A stretch of DNA of 64,000 nucleotides from Thermoplasmata archaeon (GCA_023265395.1 JAHFTX010000005.1:1-64000); one strand, 5' to 3'. Positions 8,136 through 17,740 are shown, counted from the stretch's first letter. Notes: generated from the sequence alone by a model not told the origin. Numbers and translations are program-made.

Positions 8136-11100
8136 ATGCTCCAGACCCGCCATCACTCGAAGGGCATCGGGGCGCGCCTTGCCCGGCTGGTCCTGCTGCT
8201 CGTCGCCGTGCTGACCCTGCCGGCGTGGGGGGGGATTCCCGTCGGCAGCCTCTCGCCCTCGATCACCATCAGCAGCCCGGAGGCCGACGACTTCTTCGAC
8301 ATCGACATCGCCCATGTCAGTGGCACCGCCAGTGCGCCCACCAACCAGTGGAGCCAGGGCAGCAAGCAGCAGTTCGACCAAGGGACCCACACTGGCACCT
8401 ATGCGACCACCGCTGGGGAGGTCATCGTCCATCCCGCCCCTGGGGCATGGACCCGGCAGAACGGCACGCAGCCGGTGCTCGACGTTGGCGCTGCAGCTAG
8501 CTTCGATGACGAGGGTGTGGCTTGGCCGTCGACGGTCGTCGAGGGCTTGACCACGATGATGTATTACAGCGGCTACGACGGGGTGCAGTTCCAGATCGGC
8601 CTGGCCAACTCGACCGATGGGATCACCTTTGCCCGACAGAACGGTGGCGCCCCTCTGATCCCCTTCGGCCCCAACGGGGACTTCGATAGCTTCCACGCCA
8701 AGGAACCGTGGGTGGTCAAGGACGGAGCGACCTGGCGCATGTGGTACACCGGCTGGGATGGACTCAAGGAGCGGATCGGCTACGCGACCTCCGCAGACGG
8801 GCTCAGCTGGGCAAAGCAGGGGATGGTCCTCGATGTCGGCGCCAACGGTGCCTTCGACGACTCGGGGGTCGGTTCGGCCTCGGTCGTCAAGGATGGCGGG
8901 ACCTGGGTGATGCTCTTCTCCGGCTTCGATGGGGTCTCGTGGCGGATCGCGCGGGCGACCTCGCCCGACGGCAGCACCTGGACCAAGCAGGGCGTCGTGC
9001 TCAACCTGGGGGAGCCCAACGGCTTTTCAGGTACTGCAGTCCGCGCGGGGCGTATCCTCGCCGAGGGGACACGCTCCATGGTGTTCTACACTGGCGTCAG
9101 TGGCGCTGGCAAGGCCGTCGGCTACGCCATCGGCGTGCCCGATGGTCCCTTCGAGCACCTGACGGGGACGACTGCCAGCTTCAGCGGGACCGCTTCGTCG
9201 TGGGACGAGGAAGGCGTCTGGGCCGGGACCATCGAACGTGACGCGACGTCCTATACGATGTACTACACCGGGTACGATGCCACCACGACGAGGATCGGGC
9301 TAGCCACCGCCCCCGTCACCGGCGGCAGTGGGACGTTGCTCAGCGCGGAGATCGATTTTGGAGGGCCGGTCGACTTCGGCACCATCGACTGGGTCGCTGC
9401 CACTCCCGGGGGCACGACCCTGACCGTCGACGTGCGCCACCGCGGCGGCACAGGGACCTGGACGACCTTCAGCGGCGTCAGCAAGGGTGGGTCGACGCCA
9501 GAGGCGACTAGCCGGTACCTGCAGTACCGCCTGACGTTGACGACGAGCGACCCGTCGCTGTCTCCAAGCCTGACCAACATCTCGCTGACCTACGTCGCCC
9601 CCCTGACCACGGTGGAAGTCACCTCGGACTTCTCGCTCTGGCGACTGGCGTCGGGCACCAGCGCCTGGTCGATCGACCTGCCACTGCCCGAAGGCGAGGT
9701 CACCATCGGGGCACGTGCCACCGACTCGACGGGTGACGTCAGTCCCATCCCCACGGTCGACATCAGCGTCGACAGCAAACCGCCCACGGGCAACGTCACC
9801 ATCGACCTCCCGGGGAACTTCAGCACCTCTCGCACCGTGCCGCTGAGCTTCAACGCCACCGACCTCTCGGGCGTCGAGTCGGTGCAGCTGGGGCTCACCC
9901 CCAACCTGCAGAACGAGAGCTGGCTGCCGTACGCAGCGTCGATGCCCTACACCTTCCCCGTCGGCGATGGGCCTGAGACCATCTACGCACGCTTCCGCGA
10001 CCCCTACGGGCATGTCGGCATCGTCTCCTCCGACAGCATCACGGTCGACACCTCGCCCCCGACCCTCAACGTCACCGTCGAGGGGACCCCCTCAACCGAT
10101 GGCCTGCTCACCTACGTCACCGCACGGCGGGTGATCCTCCACCTGCTCCTCGACGACACCTTGGGCGTCGATGCGATGCGCATCTCCACCAATGCCGACT
10201 TCAGCGGGGCGATCTGGGAGGAGCCCGTCGAGACGCGCAGCTTGATCCTTCCCGACAAGGAGGGCAAGGTCCGCCTCTACGTCGAGGCACGGGACATCTC
10301 GGGACTGAGTGTCCAGACCACGCTCGACATCGTCCTCGATACGGTGCCCCCAAAGGCGTCGTTGCTGATCAACTCCGGTGCCCTGACCGCGCTCAGCCGC
10401 TTCGTGACCCTCGCGGTCGAGGCGGAGGATAGCAACGGCATCGAGGGGATCCGCCTGAGCAACGCCTCCGACTACAGCGACGGGAGCTGGTTCGTCCCGA
10501 CGACCAACGTCCTCGAATGGCAGCTCAACGTCGACGAGGGCGTCACGCAGCTCTACCTGCAGGTGAAGGACCACGCCGGCCTGCTCGCCAACGACAGTGC
10601 CATCGTCGACATCGTGACCATCCCTCCCGAAGGGACGGTGGTGATCGAGCAGGGGGCGAACTACACCAACCGTCACAACCTCCGGGTGGCCTTCGCCGTC
10701 CCCGAGGACATCTCCGTCGACCAGATGCGCGTCGGGCTGCAGCCGGACCTCAGCGATGGCACCTTCGACCTCTTTGCCGACGACCTCGAGGTCGAGCTGC
10801 CTGCCAACCGCAGTGACGGGCCGGTGACGGTCTACGTCCAGTTCAAGGACTTCTTCGGGGGCTTGACCAACATCTTCTCTGACGATATCACCATCGACAC
10901 CACCGCGCCCAAGCTCGTGGTCAGCGCCCCCCGGAACTCGACGGTGTGGGACCAGGCCAAGCTCCCGATCAAGGGCACCGCCACCGACGAGCGCAGCGGG
11001 ATCGCCCTCGTCGAAGTCTCCCTCGACGGCGGTCGATATGTCAAGGCCGCCGGGACGGCGGACTGGGCATACACCCCCTCGGTGGACCCGTCCAAGAACC

Positions 11101-11285
11101 ACAACATCACGGTCCGGGTCACGGACGGTGCCGGCAACACCGCCACCGCGAATGTCATCATCTTCAAGCCCAAGCACGACAAGGAGACCCCGATGATCGA
11201 GCCTGTGGGGCTCGTTGCCGCGATCGTCGTGGCATTGGCCTTGACCAGCCTGCGGCACAAGGCGCTCAAGGGACGCAGGGAGTGA
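8136..11285 (+). CDS. Secreted surface protein: GH43/GH130-like beta-propeller plus Ig-like repeats and C-terminal anchor
   Basis: A 1049-residue protein. I start at ATG 8136 because GAGGAGG lies 4 nt upstream and a good signal peptide follows; the frame stays open 42 codons further upstream. Residues about 85-385 hold repeated blades (WRMWYTGWDG, RIGYATSADGLSWAKQG, YTMYYTGYDATTTRIG) resembling the five-bladed propellers of GH43/GH32/GH130 proteins. No catalytic acid could be assigned. From about 550 to 930 there are Ig-like repeats of about 90-95 residues, each containing lines such as PTGNVTIDLP and IYARFRDPYG. A bacterial Ig-like domain follows. The end is a hydrophobic helix (about 1023-1040) followed by a basic tail (LRHKALKGRR), preceded by PMIEPVG. 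This could be a variant sorting signal or a simple anchor. Architecture and repeats match the PGF-CTERM protein at 56674-59973. Confidence 0.75.
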   Translation: MLQTRHHSKGIGARLARLVLLLVAVLTLPAWGGIPVGSLSPSITISSPEADDFFDIDIAHVSGTASAPTNQWSQGSKQQFDQGTHTGTYATTAGEVIVHPAPGAWTRQNGTQPVLDVGAAASFDDEGVAWPSTVVEGLTTMMYYSGYDGVQFQIGLANSTDGITFARQNGGAPLIPFGPNGDFDSFHAKEPWVVKDGATWRMWYTGWDGLKERIGYATSADGLSWAKQGMVLDVGANGAFDDSGVGSASVVKDGGTWVMLFSGFDGVSWRIARATSPDGSTWTKQGVVLNLGEPNGFSGTAVRAGRILAEGTRSMVFYTGVSGAGKAVGYAIGVPDGPFEHLTGTTASFSGTASSWDEEGVWAGTIERDATSYTMYYTGYDATTTRIGLATAPVTGGSGTLLSAEIDFGGPVDFGTIDWVAATPGGTTLTVDVRHRGGTGTWTTFSGVSKGGSTPEATSRYLQYRLTLTTSDPSLSPSLTNISLTYVAPLTTVEVTSDFSLWRLASGTSAWSIDLPLPEGEVTIGARATDSTGDVSPIPTVDISVDSKPPTGNVTIDLPGNFSTSRTVPLSFNATDLSGVESVQLGLTPNLQNESWLPYAASMPYTFPVGDGPETIYARFRDPYGHVGIVSSDSITVDTSPPTLNVTVEGTPSTDGLLTYVTARRVILHLLLDDTLGVDAMRISTNADFSGAIWEEPVETRSLILPDKEGKVRLYVEARDISGLSVQTTLDIVLDTVPPKASLLINSGALTALSRFVTLAVEAEDSNGIEGIRLSNASDYSDGSWFVPTTNVLEWQLNVDEGVTQLYLQVKDHAGLLANDSAIVDIVTIPPEGTVVIEQGANYTNRHNLRVAFAVPEDISVDQMRVGLQPDLSDGTFDLFADDLEVELPANRSDGPVTVYVQFKDFFGGLTNIFSDDITIDTTAPKLVVSAPRNSTVWDQAKLPIKGTATDERSGIALVEVSLDGGRYVKAAGTADWAYTPSVDPSKNHNITVRVTDGAGNTATANVIIFKPKHDKETPMIEPVGLVAAIVVALALTSLRHKALKGRRE

Positions 11286-11290
11286 TCGCC

Positions 11291-11602
11291 ATGGATGACG
11301 ATGAGCCCGAGGGCGGTCCGAGCTACCTCTGCCCCGACTGCCGAACACCGGTAGGGCCCGACGAGGATGTCTGTGCCGACTGCGGATGCGAGTTCGAGAC
11401 GGGGGACTTCGAGTGCATGATCTGTGGCACCACGGTCGCCCCCGAGACTTCCAGCTGCCCCGCGTGCGGCACGGAGTTCATCGACCCTGCCCAAGCACTG
11501 CTGCGGGTGCCCCTGCGCACGCTGGGTGGGGCCCCGGAGGATCGCCGGGCGATGCGCAAGGCCTACTTCCATGGCGAGCTCAAGGACGACGCTGACGAGT
11601 AG
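11291..11602 (+). CDS. Small double zinc-ribbon protein
   Basis: A 103-residue soluble acidic protein with four paired-cysteine knuckles: CPDC and CADCGC (residues about 14-37), then CMICG and CPACG (about 46-63). Together they form two treble-clef/zinc-ribbon domains. The C-terminal 35 residues are helical and charged, ending DDADE. The ATG lies 5 bp after the stop of the propeller/Ig surface protein, with a GGGAG element inside that overlap region, so the two are almost certainly co-transcribed. There is no membrane segment or enzyme motif. Zinc ribbons also occur on the cytosolic ends of several surface proteins nearby and on the archaeosortase, so I infer an adaptor or assembly role. DNA or RNA binding is the alternative. 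Confidence 0.75.
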   Translation: MDDDEPEGGPSYLCPDCRTPVGPDEDVCADCGCEFETGDFECMICGTTVAPETSSCPACGTEFIDPAQALLRVPLRTLGGAPEDRRAMRKAYFHGELKDDADE

Positions 11603-11721
11603 TATCAGCGCCACCGACCGCGCCTGACGTCGCCGCCACCGCATGCTTCTTAAGGGACCACCTTGCTGGCTGGGGGTCTGCGCCGCCTTGTTGGTCGGGG
11701 CGGCCATTTGGTGAGGCGCCG

Positions 11722-14370
11722 ATGCGGGGGAAAGTCATCGGCCGCACACGACTGCGCATCCCTGCTGCCCTGCTCCTGGGACTGGTCTGTCTCGCTGCCA
11801 GCGTGCCGCTGGCGGCGGGCGTCGAACCTGCGTCGCAACGCCATGGCACCTTCTCCGAGGGCGTGCGCGCGGCCGTGAGTTCCTCGGGGACCTTCGGCGA
11901 GGTCGTCGCCGTTGGCACGGCCAGCAAGCTGGTGCTGCAGGATGGGGTGGGCAGCGAGGTGTGGTCCCACCCGCTGACCACCCCGGCGGCGTTGCTGCGC
12001 GTCAGCGATAGCGGGAACGCCTTCGTGCTCTCGACCCTAGGCAACCAGATCCAGACGTTCCAGCGCCCATCGGGCACGCCGGTGTGGAGCTACCAGGCCA
12101 ATAGCACGGTCATCGATGTGCAGATCGATCCCACCGGCAACCACGTGGCAGCGATCATCGCCGCGCACACACTGCTGCTCTTCGACTTCACCGACGGCAC
12201 GCCGCAGGAGGTCGTAGGAATCGATGGTGCACCGACCGTCGCGACCTTCTCCCACGACGGTGGCTACATCGCGGTCGGCAACGACGAAGGGGTGACCAGC
12301 CTCTTCCGCACCGAGGATGGCGCCGCACTGTGGTCCAAGGAGCACAGCGGCGCGGTCAGCTCGGTCGCAGTCGACCAGAGCACGACCCATGTGCTGATCG
12401 GCACCTCCTTGGGCAAGGCGTTCCTCTATGAACGCACCGGGGCGACGGCCACGCTGTTGTGGCAGATGCAGCTGGGTGGGGGCAACGCCCGGGTGCTGCT
12501 CTCGGGAGACGGGACCACTGCCGTCGTCGGTAGCGACGGCGACTCCCTGCGGATCGTCGACGCTGCCACTGGGGGAATCCGCGCGACGGTCAGCGACGGA
12601 GCCAACACTCACACCCTCCAGGGGTCAGAGGGGCTGGCGCGCCTCTTGGTGCGCACGACAGACGGGAAGATGGTGCTGATCGATTCTCCGGCAGGGACCA
12701 CCCGATGGATCGCCGCCTCTGACCTCTACGCAGGGGGTTCCTTGCGCCTCGATGGCAGCCGTGTCGTCGGCTGGGGGGGGGAGCGACTCGATGTGTTCAC
12801 CGACGAGCCCAGCGACAGTGGGCCGGGGATCGAGCTGCCCAAGCCGCCGCACGTGACCCTGACCTCTGATGTGCTGCGGTTGACCGACAGCAGCGGCCGC
12901 CTGACCTGGAACTGGCAGCTGACCGGCCGCACCAGCGGCACCGTCCATCACCTGGTGGCGCAGTACACCTTGGTGTTCTCCGATGGGACGCACGTCGACG
13001 GGCCCCTCTGGCGCACCCCAGCCAATGAGTCCGGGCCCACCCTGAGCTTCCTCGGTACCGGCCCCGGCGGGGGGATGGACCTCTCCACCTTCCGTCTGAG
13101 CTACATCGGCTCCGAGTCCCGTCCGACCGCTCCGGCCCGCGACGCACGGGTGACCTCCTTCATCGTGACCGTCCGCGCCTCCCAAGGAGCGCAGGAGCTG
13201 GTCGTCGACACGCAGACGGATTCACAGATTGCAAAGGCCTTCCTCGTGGGCAGTGGCCCTCAGGACGACGATGAGGACACGCCGGCGACCCCGATCATCA
13301 GCCTCGCCTGGTGGCTGGGGCTGGGGACGCTCAACCTCGCGGTCTTGGTGATCATCGTCGTCGTCGGCGTCACCGTCAGCTTCAGCGCCGTGCGGCTGGT
13401 CCGTCAACGCAGGGAGTTGCGGGACCGCGGCGATTCACTCACGGCCCGTTCCCGGGTGCAAGAGAAGGTCCAGCAGAGCAGTGGCTCGCGTGCACTCGTC
13501 AGCGGCAGTGCCGTGCTCCCGGCCGTAGACCTGCCCAAGACCATCAGCATGCCCACAACGACGAGTACGACGACGCAGGCGACAGCTCCGGCGCAGTCGC
13601 GCAAGCGCCCGGAGGCCGCCACTCCCACGACGGCCTCGGTCCCCACCTCCGAGGAGCCCTCCGCCCGGATCGCCCCCGTGACACCCAAGGCGCGGATCGC
13701 CACGGCCGACGCCATCAAGGCCGCCAAGGCCGCCGGCTCCCTCGAGCGGATCGGGGATACCTCGGCGGAGGAGCCTGCACCGATCAAGGCCAGCCGCCTT
13801 GCGCCCGCAGTCGTGGCAGCCGCTCCTCAGAGCCAAGCGGTTTGGGGCAAGGGAACGGCACCGACGACATCGAAGAAGTCCGCAGCGGAGGAACCGTCGC
13901 AGCCGCCGGCGCCGCCGGTGGGGCAGATGTGGGATTCATTCGGTCCGCCGCAGCGGGTGATGGTGTTCGAGGTCACCAAGGTGCGCTACACCCGCAAGAT
14001 GGCGATGAGCGACTGGGGGACGCTCGGCCCCGAGGCCCGCGCATCCATCGAGGCGGCGACCCCGCAGGTCGCTGCACTCTGGCGCGAGGTCAACGCCCCG
14101 ACCCCCACGGAGGACGAGCAGACAGCACGCGACCCTCCCACCGATGAGGTGCCCGAGGGGCCCAAGCCTGCCTTCGCACCGATGCCCGCACCACCTGCCA
14201 CCCTCCAAGCCGCCGCACCAGCGGCTTCCGGTGCGCCCGCTCCTGAGGAGGGCCGCAAGGCCGTCGCCAAGCTGCGCTGCCCCTCCTGCAAGAGGATCTT
14301 CCCGATCTACAACAAGGAGAAGGGCGCACAGATCGACTGTCCGCACTGTTCCTACTCCGCGACCATCTGA
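11722..14370 (+). CDS. Transmembrane PQQ/WD40-like beta-propeller protein with cytosolic zinc ribbon
   Basis: An 882-residue type I membrane protein. After the signal peptide (about 1-33), residues 45-360 form a beta-propeller of the PQQ/WD40 type: repeated blades such as DGVGSEVWSHPL, RPSGTPVWSYQA, EDGAALWSKEHSG and GKAFLYERTGA. A beta-sandwich stretch follows to about 520. One membrane helix lies at about 528-555 (LNLAVLVIIVVVG). The cytosolic side begins with a short charged helix, continues as about 250 residues of low-complexity Pro/Ala/Thr/Ser linker, and ends with a zinc ribbon (CPSC...CPHC, about 852-876). A conserved-looking segment (PPQRVMVFEVTKVRYTRKMA) interrupts the linker. The ATG at 11722 follows GGTGAGG; a TATA-like CTTAAGG lies about 72 bp upstream. 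Likely an envelope sensor or scaffold; the ligand is unknown. Confidence 0.75.
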   Translation: MRGKVIGRTRLRIPAALLLGLVCLAASVPLAAGVEPASQRHGTFSEGVRAAVSSSGTFGEVVAVGTASKLVLQDGVGSEVWSHPLTTPAALLRVSDSGNAFVLSTLGNQIQTFQRPSGTPVWSYQANSTVIDVQIDPTGNHVAAIIAAHTLLLFDFTDGTPQEVVGIDGAPTVATFSHDGGYIAVGNDEGVTSLFRTEDGAALWSKEHSGAVSSVAVDQSTTHVLIGTSLGKAFLYERTGATATLLWQMQLGGGNARVLLSGDGTTAVVGSDGDSLRIVDAATGGIRATVSDGANTHTLQGSEGLARLLVRTTDGKMVLIDSPAGTTRWIAASDLYAGGSLRLDGSRVVGWGGERLDVFTDEPSDSGPGIELPKPPHVTLTSDVLRLTDSSGRLTWNWQLTGRTSGTVHHLVAQYTLVFSDGTHVDGPLWRTPANESGPTLSFLGTGPGGGMDLSTFRLSYIGSESRPTAPARDARVTSFIVTVRASQGAQELVVDTQTDSQIAKAFLVGSGPQDDDEDTPATPIISLAWWLGLGTLNLAVLVIIVVVGVTVSFSAVRLVRQRRELRDRGDSLTARSRVQEKVQQSSGSRALVSGSAVLPAVDLPKTISMPTTTSTTTQATAPAQSRKRPEAATPTTASVPTSEEPSARIAPVTPKARIATADAIKAAKAAGSLERIGDTSAEEPAPIKASRLAPAVVAAAPQSQAVWGKGTAPTTSKKSAAEEPSQPPAPPVGQMWDSFGPPQRVMVFEVTKVRYTRKMAMSDWGTLGPEARASIEAATPQVAALWREVNAPTPTEDEQTARDPPTDEVPEGPKPAFAPMPAPPATLQAAAPAASGAPAPEEGRKAVAKLRCPSCKRIFPIYNKEKGAQIDCPHCSYSATI

Positions 14371-14510
14371 CTTGCCCCTGCCCCTCGCCAGGCCGGTGGG
14401 CGGCGAGCTCGGATGGTGTCATCGGAGCACAGTGCGACAGATTGAAGGCGTCGCCGCTCCCACTGCTGCTGATGGCAGGCGCGATCCATCCGGTCGGTAC
14501 CGGTCCGAGC

Positions 14511-15503
14511 ATGCCGTCCCTCAGTGACGTCGGCGCGTTGTTGCGGTCCGCCAAGACGGTCGTGCTGACGACCCACGTCAACCCCGATGGGGATGGCATC
14601 GGCGCCCAGATCGCCCTCTGCGCCGGCTTGCGACGGCTGGGGATCAAGGTGCTCGTCTGCAACCCCTCCGCAGGACCGAGACGACTCCGGTTCCTCGAGA
14701 ACCGGCTGCCGCTGCTGCCCCAGGCGGAGCTCCCCAAGGTGCTCACCGAGGCGGACCTGGTGGTGATGCTCGATGCCAACGAGTGGTCGCGGACGACGGT
14801 CATCGAGCCGTTGCTCGACGCCTCGACCGTCCCGCGGTTGATCATCGACCACCACCCGCTGGTGACCACCGCCGTGGGCGTCGCGCTCGTGGTCCCGACG
14901 GCGGCCTCCACCGGCTCGCTGGTGCACGAGCTGCTCACGACCATGGGGGTCGCCACCGACCTCGAGATCGCCCAGGGGGTCTACGTCAGCATCGTCTCGG
15001 ACACGGGCAACTTCCGGTTCTCCAACACCACCCCCGATGTCCATCTGGCCGCAGCCGAGTTCCTGCGGCTGGGCCTGCGGGGGCACGAGCTCTATGACCG
15101 ATTGCACAACGACCGCACGCCGCAGAAGCTGCGCCTGCTGGGCGAATGCCTGCAGGCGGTCCAATACCATCTCGAAGGCCAGCTGGTCATCATCCCCATC
15201 ACCATCGAGGCGCGCAAGCGGTTGGGGGTACGCCCCGAGGAGTTGCACGACTTCGTCGATGAGATCCGGTTGCTCGAGGAGGGTGAGGTGTTCGCTTCGG
15301 CGTCGGAGCTACCCGATGGTCGGATCCGCTTCTCGGTGCGTTCGCGCGACCGCGTGGATGTGTCGGCCCTCTGCCGCGCCTTTGGCGGCGGGGGCCACGT
15401 CAAGGCCTCGGGGGCGATCATCGAGGGGACGATGCAGCAGGCCATCGAGGCCTTCGTCACCTCGGCATCGACCGTCTTGCCGCTGCCCCCGCAGAGCCCC
15501 TAG
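14511..15503 (+). CDS. DHH/DHHA1 phosphoesterase (NrnA/RecJ-like)
   Basis: A 330-residue DHH-family phosphoesterase. Motif I is TTHVNPDGDGIGAQ (residues about 20-33). The name-giving DHH occurs in LIIDHHPL, a third metal-binding motif is SDTGNFRF, and the C-terminal DHHA1 substrate-binding motif is FGGGGHVKASG. Relatives include nanoRNase/pAp phosphatase NrnA, cyclic-di-nucleotide phosphodiesterases and archaeal RecJ-like exonucleases; this length and compact layout fit NrnA-type proteins best. The start is chosen at ATG 14511, giving the usual 20 or so residues before motif I. An in-frame ATG at 14472 and TTG at 14442 are alternatives. The stop codon shares CTAG with the convergent DUF447 gene. 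Confidence 0.85.
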   Translation: MPSLSDVGALLRSAKTVVLTTHVNPDGDGIGAQIALCAGLRRLGIKVLVCNPSAGPRRLRFLENRLPLLPQAELPKVLTEADLVVMLDANEWSRTTVIEPLLDASTVPRLIIDHHPLVTTAVGVALVVPTAASTGSLVHELLTTMGVATDLEIAQGVYVSIVSDTGNFRFSNTTPDVHLAAAEFLRLGLRGHELYDRLHNDRTPQKLRLLGECLQAVQYHLEGQLVIIPITIEARKRLGVRPEELHDFVDEIRLLEEGEVFASASELPDGRIRFSVRSRDRVDVSALCRAFGGGGHVKASGAIIEGTMQQAIEAFVTSASTVLPLPPQSP

Positions 15504-16279
15504 GGGTCTCGTTCCCAGGCGTGCTCGGCACGCCCCAGGGCCTCGGCGAGCAAGAGGTGGGTCATCCAGCCATCGGGATGTCCCTCCTTGTAGTGGATCG
15601 GATGGGGGTCCTTCTGCAGGGCGGCACTGGCGCGAAGCCCGGCTTCGATGGCCTCCTGCAGCTGACCGCGCAGGGCCTTGGGCGCGACCTGCAGGCGGCT
15701 TGCGGCGACGAGGGCTTCGAGCAGCGGTGGGCCGGGCCGGCGCAGCGGGACCACCACATCGCCTTCGGCGGCTTCGACCTGTGCACGCACCTTGGCCTTG
15801 CGGAAGGGACCGAAGTCGTCGCTACCGGTGATCTCCCCGCGTTCGACGACCCGCGCATGGAGCCGAGCAGCGACATCGAAGAGCATCGGGATCCCCTCAC
15901 TCCACTCCAGTTCGTCATCGAACAGCTCGGGGGTGCTGTCGCCATGCCCCTTGAGGGCGGCGCGGGCGACCAGGTCGAGCTGGTCAGCCGTGACGATGTT
16001 GACCCCAAAGCGGGTTCCGACCCTCAGCGTGTCGAAGGTGTTGGAGGGGGAGAAGAGCCGCAGCATCAGGTGCTCGCCGACACGTCGGATCCCGATCGCC
16101 GCAGCGTTGGGGTGGTCTCCCAATGAGGTCACCACGGTCTCGATCACGACCCCCTGTGGGAACATCTGTTGCCACTGCAGCGGGGCCCGTTCCTGCTCGG
16201 GCGCAGGGTGATGCGCCACGGCCCCACCGCCCACCAGGGCCGAATCGAACGCTTCGCGCTCCTGTCGCATCAGTGCCAT
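15500..16279 (-). CDS. DUF447-family archaeal protein (flavin-reductase-like fold)
   Basis: A 259-residue soluble protein recognised as the DUF447 family by GVVIETVVTSLGDHPNAAAI, then LFSPSNTFDTLRVGTRFGVN and the partner region GPFRKAKVRAQVEAAEGD. The N-terminal half has a split-barrel, FMN-reductase-like pattern and the C-terminal half is helical. The exact reaction is not established. The gene starts inside the end of the CitG-like gene: ATG 16279 overlaps it, and ATG 16270 is a second candidate within TGATG. The two are therefore translationally coupled. As I recall, DUF447 and CitG-like proteins recur together in organisms that make tetrahydromethanopterin-type C1 coenzymes, so a coenzyme-biosynthesis role is an inference. 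Confidence 0.75.
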   Translation of the reverse strand: MALMRQEREAFDSALVGGGAVAHHPAPEQERAPLQWQQMFPQGVVIETVVTSLGDHPNAAAIGIRRVGEHLMLRLFSPSNTFDTLRVGTRFGVNIVTADQLDLVARAALKGHGDSTPELFDDELEWSEGIPMLFDVAARLHARVVERGEITGSDDFGPFRKAKVRAQVEAAEGDVVVPLRRPGPPLLEALVAASRLQVAPKALRGQLQEAIEAGLRASAALQKDPHPIHYKEGHPDGWMTHLLLAEALGRAEHAWERDP

Positions 16280-17262
16280 CCCCGCGGCATGGTCAGGCCG
16301 CGGAGCAGGCCGACCTGCAGGGCCGCGGCGGTCAGGTCGGCGGTCGTCCCTGGGTTGAGGTGCTCCTGCCGGAGCCAGCGATCGAGGCCATCGAGGGCCT
16401 CCGCGGGGACCGGATCGGCCAAGGACGAGCCCTCGAGGAGCTCCGCGGCCTTGCGTTGGACGGTCGCGGCGGCTGCTTCGCCTCCCTTGCCGGCGACGAG
16501 CGAATCGGCGCGCGCCGCCAGCAGCTCGAGGTAGCAGCGTGTCGTCGCCAGCCGCAATCCCAAGGGCCACAGACGCCACAGCGCCGGCAGGCCCACCGTC
16601 AGGGTCAGCTCGAAGCCGCTGCAGTACTCCGCGGCGATGGCGTTGAGGTGCAGGCCGGTGGCCATCCACTGCTGGAGGGAGAGGTCGGCCTCCTCGAGGC
16701 GTCCACGGGTGTCGGGGTCGGCAGCGTCGAAGCGGCTCTGGGGCAGGGGTCGCAGCCCCCCCGGCGACGATGCCTGGATGGCATCGAAGACCGCCAGCGT
16801 GTCCTGCAGGGTGAGTGAACCGATCAGCTGCCGCAGCAACGTGCGCATCCCCCGCAGCTCGCCTACAGGCAGGGGTACCCCCGGCTCGCTCGACGCCAGG
16901 GTCGGCCCGAGCGTCGCCGCGACCCGGGCGATCGGGTAGCACAGCAGGATGGACCCGAGGTGGACGTTGCCGCCCCCTTGGGCGTGCAGCGAGTCGCGCA
17001 CGCCCTGGAACATCACGTCTCCGAGTGGTTGCCGCGGGTCGATCGCCCGCTGGAGCGAGGGACCGAGGCTCAGCGCGCTCGCGACGAAATGGGGGAAGGC
17101 GCTTCGGCCATCATCGGAGAGGGGCGAGACGTTGCCGGGCTTGGGGGTCGAGACCTCGAGGATCAATGCCAGCTGGGTCCGTTGGATGACCGTCTGGGAC
17201 CAGGGAACGGCTGGCGGAGCGCGCGCAGAGGCACGGGTGCCGACCGTCGCCTGCGCGTTCAC
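16270..17262 (-). CDS. CitG-like (triphosphoribosyl-dephospho-CoA synthase family) protein
   Basis: A 330-residue helical protein of the CitG family. The signature STPKPGNVSPLSDDGRSAF (about residues 38-56) and the GGGNVHLGSILLCYPIA segment (about 95-111) correspond to the nucleotide/phosphate-binding motifs of triphosphoribosyl-dephospho-CoA synthase. Bacterial CitG builds the prosthetic group of citrate lyase. Archaeal members usually have no citrate lyase partner, and none is seen here, so the substrate is probably a different nucleotide-like coenzyme precursor. Start GTG 17262 overlaps the stop of the SecB-like gene (GTGA), and its own stop overlaps the DUF447 start, so the three genes form a tight operon. 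Longer upstream frames are shadows. Confidence 0.8.
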   Translation of the reverse strand: MNAQATVGTRASARAPPAVPWSQTVIQRTQLALILEVSTPKPGNVSPLSDDGRSAFPHFVASALSLGPSLQRAIDPRQPLGDVMFQGVRDSLHAQGGGNVHLGSILLCYPIARVAATLGPTLASSEPGVPLPVGELRGMRTLLRQLIGSLTLQDTLAVFDAIQASSPGGLRPLPQSRFDAADPDTRGRLEEADLSLQQWMATGLHLNAIAAEYCSGFELTLTVGLPALWRLWPLGLRLATTRCYLELLAARADSLVAGKGGEAAAATVQRKAAELLEGSSLADPVPAEALDGLDRWLRQEHLNPGTTADLTAAALQVGLLRGLTMPRGWH

Positions 17263-17717
17263 GCGACCTCGATGCCCGCGGGGGAGACCCCGGCCTTGGC
17301 GCCCTTTCCACCACCCTTCTTCCCAAAGGCGATCTGGGGGATGGGGAAGGGGGGCCGCAGGCGCAGGTCCCGGGCGATGACGACCGCTTCCGTCAGGCAG
17401 AATGCGACCACGGCGGAGTGGACCACGGAAGCGACCTCCGAGGCCATCGTCCCCTTGCTCTGCCACTGCTCGACGATGGAATCCCGCTCGGTGGCCTCTC
17501 CGGTCAGTTGGAGGTTGCCGGTGAGCACGATCGTGCCGGCAGGGCCGTAGTTGACGGTGAAGCGGAACTCCATCTGGACCTTGGTGTCGTCGAGCCGATC
17601 GACGGTGGTGACCGTGCTGTTGGTCTCGATCTTCGTCGGTTCGACGCGATCGCCCCGACGGCCATAGCGGCGCGCCTCGATCCCGGCGAGCTCGACCCCT
17701 GCCACCGCGACCGTCAT
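17259..17717 (-). CDS. Conserved archaeal protein, possibly SecB-like
   Basis: A 152-residue soluble protein, the first gene of the SecB-like/CitG/DUF447 operon. A beta-rich core (KIETNSTVTTVDRLDD, then QMEFRFTVNYGPAGTIVLTG) is followed by two helices, and the C terminus reads ARDLRLRPPFPIPQIAFGKK. The Pro-rich segment after a long helix, and the strand order, recall the SecB chaperone fold (bacterial SecB ends its core with a similar GGFPxL-type segment), and archaea have SecB-like proteins of this size. I could not confirm this, so the function stays open. The ATG at 17717 lies 26 bp downstream of a TATA box (GATAAGG read on the plus strand at 17741-17747), which fits a leaderless transcript. 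Confidence 0.7.
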   Translation of the reverse strand: MTVAVAGVELAGIEARRYGRRGDRVEPTKIETNSTVTTVDRLDDTKVQMEFRFTVNYGPAGTIVLTGNLQLTGEATERDSIVEQWQSKGTMASEVASVVHSAVVAFCLTEAVVIARDLRLRPPFPIPQIAFGKKGGGKGAKAGVSPAGIEVA

Positions 17718-17740
17718 GGAGTGGTGACGGCGCGCAGGGG

